This document shows positions 1 through 7,180 of a stretch of 36,764 nucleotides of DNA, piece after piece. Position numbers and translations under genes: made by a program. The notes beneath the pieces are model-generated. The model ran no database searches and was not told where the DNA came from. It saw only the letters and a program-made list of their open reading frames with translations. Position 1 is the first letter of the stretch. The number at the start of each line of letters is the position of its first letter. The stretch is from an uncultured Clostridium sp. (lineage in GTDB: Bacteria; Bacillota; Clostridia; Clostridiales; Clostridiaceae): positions 1 through 36,764 of the forward strand of contig CAKVLD010000026.1 of assembly GCA_934755305.1 (NCBI GenBank). The letters run 5' to 3'.

Positions 1-80
1 CCTCTTTGATACCTTTAAGCCCTGTAATTATCAGCCTTCCCGCTTTTTCAAATTTTATATTTTTCTAGACGTTAAAAAAA

Positions 81-130
81 GAAGCTGTCACATTAACATT
101 TAAAAATCGTTAGTGACAAGCTTCTTTTCT
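81..130. terminator. Hairpin terminator downstream of htpG, probably bidirectional
   Basis: The arms GAAGCTGTCAC and GTGACAAGCTTC form a long stem (81 to about 124). An A-tract lies on the left and a T-rich tract on the right, so it can end transcription from either side. It sits directly after the htpG stop codon. Its GCTGTCAC core resembles the two other long hairpins at 2217-2296 and 4423-4532. Confidence 0.8.
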
Positions 131-134
131 AATA

Positions 135-2009
135 TTAAAGTAATTCAAGCATTAATTCATTACTTCTCTTAATAAATTTATCTATTTCTTCAGCACTTAA
201 AGCTTTATTTCCTATTAAAGCAAGATCAACAACTTGTTTACAGATGATTTCTACTTTCTTTTTATTACTTTCATCAGCACTTAAATCAACAATCTTTTTA
301 ACTATAGGATTCTTTTCATTAATAACAAGAGTTCTTTCTTCTGGGAAAGTCATACCTCCCATAGCTCCACCAAATTGTGCTTGCATTTCTGCCATTCTTC
401 TAGAATATTCAGAAACTAGGATCATAACTGGAGTATCTTCATTTTTAAGACTTTCAACTGAATAATCCTTCATTCCTTCTCCAAGTACACCCTTAAATAT
501 GTCTATTATTTTATTCTTTTCTTCTTCACTAATTATAACTTCTTCATCAGCTTTTAAAACATCTGAAAGATCTGAGTCAATTCTATTAAATTTAACTTTT
601 GTATCTTTATATTCTAAAAATGAAATAAAGTTATTATCAATTGGAGTTGTTAAAATAACAGCATCTAAACCATATTCTTTAAATAACTTAACATATTGTG
701 CTTGTTTCTCTAAATCACTTACATAGAATACCTTATTTTCATGCTTTTCTTTAGCTGCTTCTAGATAATCTGATAAAGTCACATATTTATCATTTATTGT
801 TTTAAATACTATAGAATCTTTTATCTTTTCATAGAAACTTTCATCTCTTATACAACCATACTTAATGAATATTTGTATATCATCCCAAAATTCATTATAT
901 TTTTCTCTATCATTAGTAAATATAGAGTTAAGCTTATCAGATACTTTTTTAACTATATGCTTTGAAATTTTAGCTACTTCTCTATCATTTTGAAGGAAAC
1001 TTCTTGAAACATTTAAAGGTAAATCTGGACAATCAATAGCTCCTTTTAATAATAATAAGAATTCTGGAATAACTTCTTTTATATTATCTGCAACAAATAC
1101 TTGATTATTAAATAACTTAACTTCACCTTGAACTAACTCAAATTCATTTTTTAATTTAGGGAAGTAAAGGATACCTTTTAAGTTAAAAGGATAATCCACA
1201 TTTAAATGAATCCAAAATAATGGGTCTTCAAAATCATGGAATACCTTTTTATAAAATGTTTTATATTCCTCATCTGTACATTCACTAGGTTTCTTTAACC
1301 ATAAAGGTTTAACATCATTTAAAGGAGTAGGTTCTTTTTTCTCTTCTCCTTCTTTTGGTTCAACCTTTTCAGCACATTCATTTTCCACAAATATTTCAAC
1401 TGGCATAAATGCACAGTATTTAGAAATTATTTCTCTAACTTTATATTCTTCTAAAAATTCTTTACTATCTTCATTTATATATAATGTGATAATTGTTCCT
1501 CTTGTATCTTTATCTGAATCTTCTAATTCATAATCAGTACCACCATCACATATCCATCTAACAGCTTTTGATCCTTCCTTATAAGAAAGTGTATCTATTT
1601 GAACCTTATCAGCTGCCATAAAAGCAGAATAAAATCCTAATCCAAAATGACCTATAATATCATTTCCTTCTCCCATTTTATCCTTATACTTTTCTACAAA
1701 GTCTTCAGCTCCTGAGAAAGCAATTTGAGTTATGTATTTTTCAACTTCTTCCTCAGTCATACCAATACCATTGTCTGTGAACTTAAGAGTACCATTTTCT
1801 TTATTTACTGAAACTACTATATTGAATTTTTCTCCTTCTACTTCTGTAGCTTCTCCCATAGATTCAAGCCTCTTATATTTACTAACAGCATCACAACCAT
1901 TACTAATAAGTTCTCTTATGAATATATCCTTATCAGAATATAGCCATTTCTTAATTATTGGAAAAATATTTTCAGTATGAATTGAAATATTACCTTTTTT
2001 ATTACTCAT
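135..2009 (-). CDS. htpG: Hsp90-family chaperone HtpG
   Basis: ATP-dependent cytosolic chaperone of the Hsp90 family, 624 residues. The N-terminal GHKL ATPase domain shows ELISNGCDA, DNGIGM and GHFGLGFYSAF motifs. The middle domain has the catalytic-loop segment with PLNVSR, and a C-terminal dimerisation region follows. An open frame continues 24 codons further upstream, but that stretch contains a consensus sigma-A promoter and a CtsR-like operator. The start is therefore set at the ATG preceded by AAGGGAG nine bases upstream, giving MSNKKGNISIHTENIF, which aligns with the usual HtpG N-terminus. The gene is monocistronic, with its own promoter and a hairpin terminator just after the stop. 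Identification is secure and the start is well supported. Confidence 0.97.
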   Translation of the reverse strand: MSNKKGNISIHTENIFPIIKKWLYSDKDIFIRELISNGCDAVSKYKRLESMGEATEVEGEKFNIVVSVNKENGTLKFTDNGIGMTEEEVEKYITQIAFSGAEDFVEKYKDKMGEGNDIIGHFGLGFYSAFMAADKVQIDTLSYKEGSKAVRWICDGGTDYELEDSDKDTRGTIITLYINEDSKEFLEEYKVREIISKYCAFMPVEIFVENECAEKVEPKEGEEKKEPTPLNDVKPLWLKKPSECTDEEYKTFYKKVFHDFEDPLFWIHLNVDYPFNLKGILYFPKLKNEFELVQGEVKLFNNQVFVADNIKEVIPEFLLLLKGAIDCPDLPLNVSRSFLQNDREVAKISKHIVKKVSDKLNSIFTNDREKYNEFWDDIQIFIKYGCIRDESFYEKIKDSIVFKTINDKYVTLSDYLEAAKEKHENKVFYVSDLEKQAQYVKLFKEYGLDAVILTTPIDNNFISFLEYKDTKVKFNRIDSDLSDVLKADEEVIISEEEKNKIIDIFKGVLGEGMKDYSVESLKNEDTPVMILVSEYSRRMAEMQAQFGGAMGGMTFPEERTLVINEKNPIVKKIVDLSADESNKKKVEIICKQVVDLALIGNKALSAEEIDKFIKRSNELMLELL

Positions 2010-2031
2010 GTTTATCACTCCCTTAAAAGTA

Positions 2032-2060
2032 ATTTTACCTTCTTTGACCTTCAATGTCAA
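2032..2060 (-). promoter_or_regulatory. Sigma-A promoter of htpG
   Basis: On the minus strand TTGACA (2055-2060) and TAAAAT (2032-2037) are separated by exactly 17 bases, a near-consensus housekeeping promoter 22 bases upstream of the chosen htpG ATG. Its position shows that the longer open frame upstream is not translated. Confidence 0.85.
2033..2049 (-). promoter_or_regulatory. Predicted CtsR operator overlapping htpG -10
   Basis: The minus strand reads GGTCAAAGAAGGTAAAA. The CtsR heptad direct repeat of Firmicutes is GGTCAAA-NAN-GGTCAAA, so this differs at one base of the two heptads. It covers the spacer and -10 hexamer, where a bound repressor would block polymerase. A further heptad-like GGTCAAG lies just upstream at 2066-2072. 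CtsR itself is not in this window, so regulation is predicted, not shown. Confidence 0.65.
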
Positions 2061-2216
2061 CACTACTTGACCATTAGTCATATTTCTACATTTGCGCTAA
2101 TCTTATACCCAAATAGCCTTAATATTTACATAAAACTTCACATATTAATTTTTTTATATTTTAATATTAAGTTATATTAAATCAACAACATTTTATATAA
2201 ATAGAAATAACAAAAA

Positions 2217-2296
2217 ACATGGGGCTGTCACACAATTCATAATTAAGAATTTAAAATTTAAATTCTCAATTAAAGTTTAATGCGACAACCCCATGT
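2217..2296 (-). terminator. Long hairpin terminator of asd
   Basis: ACATGGGG-CTGTC and GACAA-CCCCATGT are the outer arms. An inner AT-rich stem (AATTAAGAATTTAAA against ATTTAAATTCTCAATT) extends it, and a T-run follows on the minus strand. The structure begins 15 bases past the asd stop. Apart from the htpG promoter and this hairpin, the roughly 300 bases between htpG and asd hold nothing else that I can recognise. Confidence 0.8.
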
Positions 2297-2311
2297 TTTT
2301 ATATTTTCAGA

Positions 2312-3397
2312 TTATTTAGCTGTCAAATATCCAGTTGCTTTTAAATATTCTGCTGAAAGAACTCCACCACCAGCTGCTCCTCTTAAAGTATTATGAGATA
2401 AACCTACAAACTTAAAGTCATAAACCTTATCTTCTCTTAATCTTCCCATAGTTATACCCATACCATTTTCATAGTTACGATCTAACTTTGGTTGTGGTCT
2501 ATCTGGTTCTTCAAAATATTTTAATAATTGTTTTGGCGCACTTGGAAGATTTGCCGCAACTTCTGGAGCCTTAAAGTTATTCCAAGCATTTATTATTTGT
2601 TCCTTAGTTGGTTTCTTCTTAAACTTAATAAATACAGCAGCTAAATGGCCATCTAATACTGGAACTCTTAAGCATTGAGTTGTTATTACTGGATCTTTTG
2701 CCGAAACTATCTTACCATCTTCAACTTTACCCCAAACTTTTAATGGTTCATTTTCACTCTTTTCTTCTTCTCCACCTATATATGGTATTACATTATCGAT
2801 AATCTCTGGGAATTCTTTAAATGTTTTACCTGATCCAGAAATTGCTTGATAAGTACAAGCTAATATTTCTACAGGTTCAAATTCCTTTAAAGCACTTATT
2901 GGTGGAACATAACTTTGAATTGAACAATTTGGTTTAACAGCTATAAACCCTCTCTTTGTTCCTAAACGTTTCTTTTGAGCTTCTATAACTTTTGCATGAT
3001 CACCATTAATTTCCGGAATTAAAACTGGTACATCTTCAACACCTCTATTAGCTGAATTGTTTGATATTACTGGTGTTTCATGTTTAGCATAATCTTCTTC
3101 TAATAACCTTGTCTTTTCCTTATCTAATGAAATAGCACAGAATACAAAGTCAACCATATTAGAAATTTCTTCTACTTCATATGCGTCTTTTACTATCATA
3201 TTCTTCATTTTTTCAGGAATTGGACTTTCCATCTTCCATCTATCTTTTACTGCTTCTTCGTAAGTTTGTCCAGATGATCTTTTACTTGCTGCAACAACAA
3301 CAACTTCAAACCAAGGATGATTTTCAAGTAAGCAAGCAAATCTTTGTCCTACCATTCCTGTAGCCCCTATAATCCCAACTTTTAATTTATTACTCAT
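2312..3397 (-). CDS. asd: Aspartate-semialdehyde dehydrogenase
   Basis: NADP-dependent reduction of aspartyl phosphate to aspartate semialdehyde, the branch step to lysine, diaminopimelate, threonine and methionine. The 361 residues start with a Rossmann motif GATGMVGQ (11-18). The catalytic cysteine is in KPNCSIQ (Cys158), and a histidine lies in RVPVLDGHLAAVF. The length and the KPNCSIQ context fit the fungal/archaeal-type Asd branch rather than the E. coli type. The start has GAGGTGAT eight bases upstream. It is transcribed alone, divergently from the LysR gene 119 bases away, and ends in a strong hairpin. No lysine riboswitch or T-box fits in its short leader. Confidence 0.95.
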   Translation of the reverse strand: MSNKLKVGIIGATGMVGQRFACLLENHPWFEVVVVAASKRSSGQTYEEAVKDRWKMESPIPEKMKNMIVKDAYEVEEISNMVDFVFCAISLDKEKTRLLEEDYAKHETPVISNNSANRGVEDVPVLIPEINGDHAKVIEAQKKRLGTKRGFIAVKPNCSIQSYVPPISALKEFEPVEILACTYQAISGSGKTFKEFPEIIDNVIPYIGGEEEKSENEPLKVWGKVEDGKIVSAKDPVITTQCLRVPVLDGHLAAVFIKFKKKPTKEQIINAWNNFKAPEVAANLPSAPKQLLKYFEEPDRPQPKLDRNYENGMGITMGRLREDKVYDFKFVGLSHNTLRGAAGGGVLSAEYLKATGYLTAK

Positions 3398-3436
3398 TAC
3401 ATCACCTCAAATAAATTTGTCTTTCTTTATATTAAT

Positions 3437-3483
3437 ATGATATCATTATTTTATTCATTAGTAAAATTGATAATTTAAATTAT
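3437..3483. promoter_or_regulatory. AT-rich palindromes in the asd-lysR divergent region
   Basis: Two perfect palindromes lie between the divergent starts: ATGATATCAT (3437-3446) and ATAATTTAAATTAT (3470-3483). The second has the ATAA-N-TTAT layout seen at LysR-type sites. In DNA this AT-rich such palindromes can arise by chance, so assignment as operators is tentative. Confidence 0.3.
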
Positions 3484-3516
3484 TATGTTCAATAAAATTG
3501 ATAAGGAGATAAGAAA

Positions 3517-4407
3517 ATGGATTTTCGTCAACTTAATACCTTTTTAACTATTGGTAAGCTTCAAAGTTTTACTGCTGCTGCAAGTGAACTTGGCTATGCA
3601 CAATCTACAATAACAACACAGATAAAATCCTTAGAAGATGAACTTGGAGTTAAACTATTTGATAGAATAGGAAAAAATATAACTTTAACTCATGAAGGAA
3701 GAAAACTTTTACCTTATGCTAAACAAATGATTAAATTATCTACTGATATAAAAAACGTAGTATTTAAAGATGAAAAACCTTCAGGGACACTAACCATAGG
3801 AGCGGCCGAATCTTTATGTGTAATTAGATTACCAGAAATCTTGAAAGAATACAGACAAATGTTTCCTGATGTTGAAGTTTCGATGAAATTTGGAAGTTGT
3901 GCTGACTTTAAACATCTTTTAAAAGATAATATTATAGATGTTGCTTTTTCTCTTGGAAGAAAAATAGAGTCAACTGATTTTGTTACTGAAGTTGAGTTTG
4001 ATGAACCTATGTTACTTTTAGCTTATCCAGGTCATCATTTAATAAGCAAAGAAGAAATCTTCCCTGAAGATATAGAGAATGAAGCATTAATACTAACTGA
4101 AACTGGCTGTAGTTATAGAGCTGCTTTTGAAAATATTCTAAGTGAACATAATATCAAACCAAACCTAGTATTGGAAACAGGTAGTGTTCAAGCTATTAAA
4201 CAATTTACTATGAGTGGGCTTGGAATAACTCTTTTACCTGCTGTTTCTGTTTCTGATGAGATAAATTCCGGTAAATTAATCCCTTTAAATTGGGCTGGTC
4301 CTGACTTTGGTATAATATCTCAAGTTATTTATCACAAAGATAAATGGATTTCACCTGCATTGAAAGAATTTTTGAAATTATCTCATAAATATATGAAATC
4401 TATGTAA
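3517..4407 (+). CDS. LysR-family transcriptional regulator
   Basis: A 296-residue one-component regulator. The winged helix-turn-helix fills residues 1-60 (FRQLNTFLTIGKLQSFTAAASELGY, then SQ/ST-rich recognition helix). A linker helix follows, then a periplasmic-binding-like effector domain from about residue 90. AAGGAGAT is a strong ribosome binding site seven bases before the ATG. Divergence from asd suggests it may act on asd or itself, but the inducer cannot be read from sequence. It is followed by a 12-bp-arm inverted repeat. The family call is secure and the target unknown. Confidence 0.93.
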   Translation: MDFRQLNTFLTIGKLQSFTAAASELGYAQSTITTQIKSLEDELGVKLFDRIGKNITLTHEGRKLLPYAKQMIKLSTDIKNVVFKDEKPSGTLTIGAAESLCVIRLPEILKEYRQMFPDVEVSMKFGSCADFKHLLKDNIIDVAFSLGRKIESTDFVTEVEFDEPMLLLAYPGHHLISKEEIFPEDIENEALILTETGCSYRAAFENILSEHNIKPNLVLETGSVQAIKQFTMSGLGITLLPAVSVSDEINSGKLIPLNWAGPDFGIISQVIYHKDKWISPALKEFLKLSHKYMKSM

Positions 4408-4422
4408 ATATTTCTCGAAGTA

Positions 4423-4532
4423 CTGTCGCACTAAAAACATATGCATCAAACACATCAAAAAAATATATGCATCTATAAATGTTAAGTTAATGTTATGCAC
4501 ACAATTAAAATTTTTAATCCTTAGTGCGACAG
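4423..4532. repeat. Long inverted repeat, probable terminator after lysR
   Basis: The arms CTGTCGCACTAA (4423-4434) and TTAGTGCGACAG (4521-4532) are perfect 12-bp inverted copies around an 86-base AT-rich interior. The element lies between the convergent lysR gene and the C39-like gene. The core CTGTCGCA matches those of the hairpins next to htpG and asd. Confidence 0.65.
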
Positions 4533-4567
4533 ATCCTTATATAAAGGCTAATTTTTTTCCACAATAC

Positions 4568-5197
4568 TCAAGGATTTACCATATTAAAATTCAATAAAGT
4601 TCCATAATGACTGTATATATAAAAATCTTCAAGAGAAATACTTCTTCTCTCTCCCCAAGTAGAAACACAGAGATATTCCTTATCTACATATTCGCTAATC
4701 TTAGTTATAGTCATCCAATGCCAATCAAATTCTTCTAGCTTTCTATTTCTAAACATTAATATTACTATAGGTATATCCTTCTTCAATGAATTTTCAATAA
4801 AACTTTTTATTTCATCATAATCATATTCAGAAGTTATCCAGTTTGCTGATAACTTTACCCCTTTACTTATAGCAAACTTTTTTACTCCTTCTATAAAATA
4901 TAAAGATGATATTATTCCAATTTTTTCATTTGGATTTAAATATTCTGATATATTATTCATTAAATTAATAAAATTCTCTTTGCTTAAATCTTTGTAATTG
5001 TATAAATCCTCATTTTTTGTCTTTAAAGATAAATATGCTATTATATTGGCGGCAGCCACTATACTACAACCTACTTTTTTTAATTTTTCATCTTTAAACC
5101 ATTGCTGGCTTCCACCATAAAAAACTCTATAATCATCTTTAATTTTTATAAAATCCACAGAATTTTTAATTTCAATAACATCCTTACAAAGTAGCAC
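4568..5197 (-). CDS. C39-like papain-fold cysteine hydrolase
   Basis: A 209-residue protein with the layout of a peptidase_C39_2-like domain. YGGSQQWF is followed by KKVGCSIVAAANI with candidate nucleophile Cys44. DWHWMTITKI holds candidate His160, and the STWGERRSISL segment follows as in papain-fold bacteriocin-type peptidases. No signal peptide or membrane segment is visible, so it is probably cytosolic. The start is GTG with AGGAG eight bases upstream. It stands alone between the lysR inverted repeat and a divergent unknown gene. The substrate is unknown, and assignment rests on motif spacing only. Confidence 0.6.
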   Translation of the reverse strand: MLLCKDVIEIKNSVDFIKIKDDYRVFYGGSQQWFKDEKLKKVGCSIVAAANIIAYLSLKTKNEDLYNYKDLSKENFINLMNNISEYLNPNEKIGIISSLYFIEGVKKFAISKGVKLSANWITSEYDYDEIKSFIENSLKKDIPIVILMFRNRKLEEFDWHWMTITKISEYVDKEYLCVSTWGERRSISLEDFYIYSHYGTLLNFNMVNP

Positions 5198-5345
5198 AAT
5201 TTCATCTCCTATCCTATAAACTAATGGCTATTATAAATATATTTTTAGATATTTTACTTAATGCCTAAGAAGTAAAATATTTTTTTAACATTTATGAAAG
5301 AATAAAATTTGAAATTGTGTCTATATTAAAATATGAGGTGATTTT

Positions 5346-6113
5346 TTGAGTAAGATAATATATTTAGATTCTGTAACAGCAAAAGAACAAACTTATAGAA
5401 ACTACACAGAGGAATTCACTGAGATTCTTGTGAATTTTTTTAATTCTATTAATAAAAAATTTATTATCTATCTTATTAATTATTTATTTTCTAATACTAT
5501 AAAAACCACTAGTGAACTTAACTTTGAATTAAACAATGACTTTATTAATTCAACTGACATAAACTTAGATAAGAATAATTTTTCAATTAACTTTTCTATA
5601 AAAAATGAATTAAACACAAAATATAGTTTTCAAATACAAAAGGATTTACACAAACCTTTTACAATCACTTTATTAAGATATTTAAAAAAGAAACCTAGTA
5701 ATTTAAAAAAAGATATTATAATTAATATTCCTGATGCTAGGATAATAAAATTTAATAATATTAACTTAACTACAGATGTATATAATTACATTATACAAAT
5801 GTTTAATCATACCTTAACTTATAAGATTCCAATACTTAAATACTATGAAAAAGAACAAAACTATATTGAATATAATAAGCTATTTATATTAATTCCTTTC
5901 AATATATTCACCCTTCAAGAAGAAATGATTAAAATTAGAAAAAGCACTCCAGAAAAAACTCGTATAAAAACAAACATTTTAAAAGCTAGTTTAGAAAATT
6001 CAAATTATATTAATGATCTATATTCTAGAAAAATTATTACATTTGATGATTATACTATTCTTGATAATCTTATAAAAGATTTATCAATTTACTTACAAAA
6101 TAGATTTATATAA
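5346..6113 (+). CDS. Hypothetical protein, possibly degenerate Rpn/PD-(D/E)XK-like
   Basis: A 255-residue, very Asn/Ile/Lys-rich protein with no signal peptide or membrane segment and a GAGGTG ribosome binding site before a TTG start. I do not recognise it firmly. The order of segments recalls Rpn/YhgA-type PD-(D/E)XK proteins, which have a beta strand ending in E-x-Q, then an Arg/Tyr helix. Later they have a PILKYYE-like strand and a helical tail with LFILIPFNIFTLQEEM. The expected catalytic Glu in E-x-Q appears here as Gln (FQIQ), so a nuclease of this type would be inactive. It ends at a bidirectional terminator. It is confidently a gene, but its function is open. Confidence 0.55.
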   Translation: MSKIIYLDSVTAKEQTYRNYTEEFTEILVNFFNSINKKFIIYLINYLFSNTIKTTSELNFELNNDFINSTDINLDKNNFSINFSIKNELNTKYSFQIQKDLHKPFTITLLRYLKKKPSNLKKDIIINIPDARIIKFNNINLTTDVYNYIIQMFNHTLTYKIPILKYYEKEQNYIEYNKLFILIPFNIFTLQEEMIKIRKSTPEKTRIKTNILKASLENSNYINDLYSRKIITFDDYTILDNLIKDLSIYLQNRFI

Positions 6114-6115
6114 AT

Positions 6116-6210
6116 AAAAGGGTATAGAAACTAAGTTTAACGTACTTTCCTCTAAAATTCAACTTACTAATTTTAGGATAGAAATACCTATAACCTGTTC
6201 TATACCTTTT
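6116..6210. terminator. Bidirectional terminator between convergent genes
   Basis: AAAAGGGTATAGAA (6116-6129) pairs with TTCTATACCTTTT (6198-6210). The structure closes a long loop containing further AT-rich pairing. It ends both the rightward hypothetical gene and the leftward SCIFF operon. Confidence 0.65.
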
Positions 6211-6212
6211 AT

Positions 6213-6416
6213 CTATTGAAGTAAATGTCCTGTATCCTCTATACAGTCCATAATAACTTCTTTTGTAGCAGGATTATTATAATTTATTTCCACTAAATTA
6301 TGTCCAATATCTATTGCTACAGCATTTACACCATCTATTTTTTTTAGTTTGTTTTTCATTTTAATTTTCATATATTCACTGGATAAACCTTCTACTATAT
6401 AATTAACTTTTGTCAT
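6213..6416 (-). CDS. HMA-like ferredoxin-fold protein lacking metal cysteines
   Basis: A 67-residue protein with the beta-alpha-beta-beta-alpha-beta length and pattern of heavy-metal-associated (CopZ/MerP) domains. The sequence VNYIVEGLSSEYMKIKMKN starts it, and a central KIDGVNAVAIDIGHNLVEINY and a C-terminal TKEVIMDCIEDTGH follow. The M-x-C-x-x-C metal loop of the family is absent. The only cysteine is near the C-terminus, so copper binding by the usual site is unlikely. AAAGGAGG is a strong ribosome binding site. It is the last gene before the bidirectional terminator and follows the DUF1275 gene by 63 bases. Confidence 0.6.
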   Translation of the reverse strand: MTKVNYIVEGLSSEYMKIKMKNKLKKIDGVNAVAIDIGHNLVEINYNNPATKEVIMDCIEDTGHLLQ

Positions 6417-6479
6417 AAAAAATCCTCCTTTATTTAACTATATTTAGTATGTCTAAAGAAGGTCATTTATATATATTTT

Positions 6480-7154
6480 TTAAAACCAGTGCTTTAACTT
6501 TAATTGCGTAAGACAACAAACACTTGCTAAAACAATAGCACAAATAACTACAGCCATCTTATCAAAAGCATTTGTAGATATAGCTCCTATTCCGGCACCT
6601 AATAAAAACACTAAATCTATTCTATAATAGGAAATTGCTTTTTTCTTAAAAGAACTATCTTTAGTATCAAAATATTTAAACAAAAATTCAGTACCACTAC
6701 GTAAATTACCAGTACACATTGTTGTAGCACAAGTTATACCATCAATAGTTCTAAAAGCTGCTGCTTGCATAGCACATACAAAAGAAACCAAAACATTTGC
6801 CAAAGTATTAAAATCACTTGGAATAGCAGCAACTATACATAGTAAACTAAATTCTACAAAAAGTATAATCTGTCTCCAATGAAATCTTCTTTCATCCTTA
6901 AATTTCTTACTTATAATTTGTACTACAAAAACACCTATTGCAAAAGCTAATATAGGTACTAGAAATCTTAAAGCACTATAAAATTCCCCCCAAAACAATT
7001 TCACTCCAAGCATAACTATATTTCCTGTTTGAGCATTAGCAAATACCCCGTCTCTTGCTATAAAAGTATATGCATCTAAAAATCCACCTACTAAAGCTAA
7101 AGCTGTTCCAAACCTTAACGTCTCTGTGATGTGACTTTTTTCTTTATCTCCCAC
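6480..7154 (-). CDS. DUF1275 (YoaK-type) integral membrane protein
   Basis: A 224-residue protein with about six hydrophobic segments and the DUF1275 signatures GGFLDAYTFIARDGVFANAQTGN and CTTMCTGNLRSG. The family is widespread and its transport substrate is unknown. GAGGTGAT spaces best with the second GTG (7152-7154), giving MGDKEK. A GTG nine bases earlier overlaps that ribosome binding site. It follows the PLP decarboxylase-like gene closely, so it is probably cotranscribed with the SCIFF operon. Why a DUF1275 protein sits here is unclear. Confidence 0.85.
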   Translation of the reverse strand: MGDKEKSHITETLRFGTALALVGGFLDAYTFIARDGVFANAQTGNIVMLGVKLFWGEFYSALRFLVPILAFAIGVFVVQIISKKFKDERRFHWRQIILFVEFSLLCIVAAIPSDFNTLANVLVSFVCAMQAAAFRTIDGITCATTMCTGNLRSGTEFLFKYFDTKDSSFKKKAISYYRIDLVFLLGAGIGAISTNAFDKMAVVICAIVLASVCCLTQLKLKHWF

Positions 7155-7180
7155 ATATATCACCTCAAACCTTACTTTAT

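Noticed and set aside
1..69. Partial plus-strand gene end at the left edge (SLIPLSPVIISLPAFSN then stop at 67-69)
   Set aside because: Only about 22 codons are visible; the opposite strand also gives a protein-like frame without a start, so neither can be supported.
2010..2081. N-terminal extension of htpG by 24 codons
   Set aside because: It is a consensus promoter plus CtsR-like operator; the family N-terminus and ribosome binding site fit the ATG at 2007-2009.
2010..2311. CIRCE/HrcA operator at htpG
   Set aside because: No TTAGCACTC-N9-GAGTGCTAA pattern is present; the CtsR-like heptads fit better.
3398..3516. Lysine riboswitch or T-box ahead of asd
   Set aside because: The divergent gap is only 119 bases and shows no conserved aptamer or T-box sequence.
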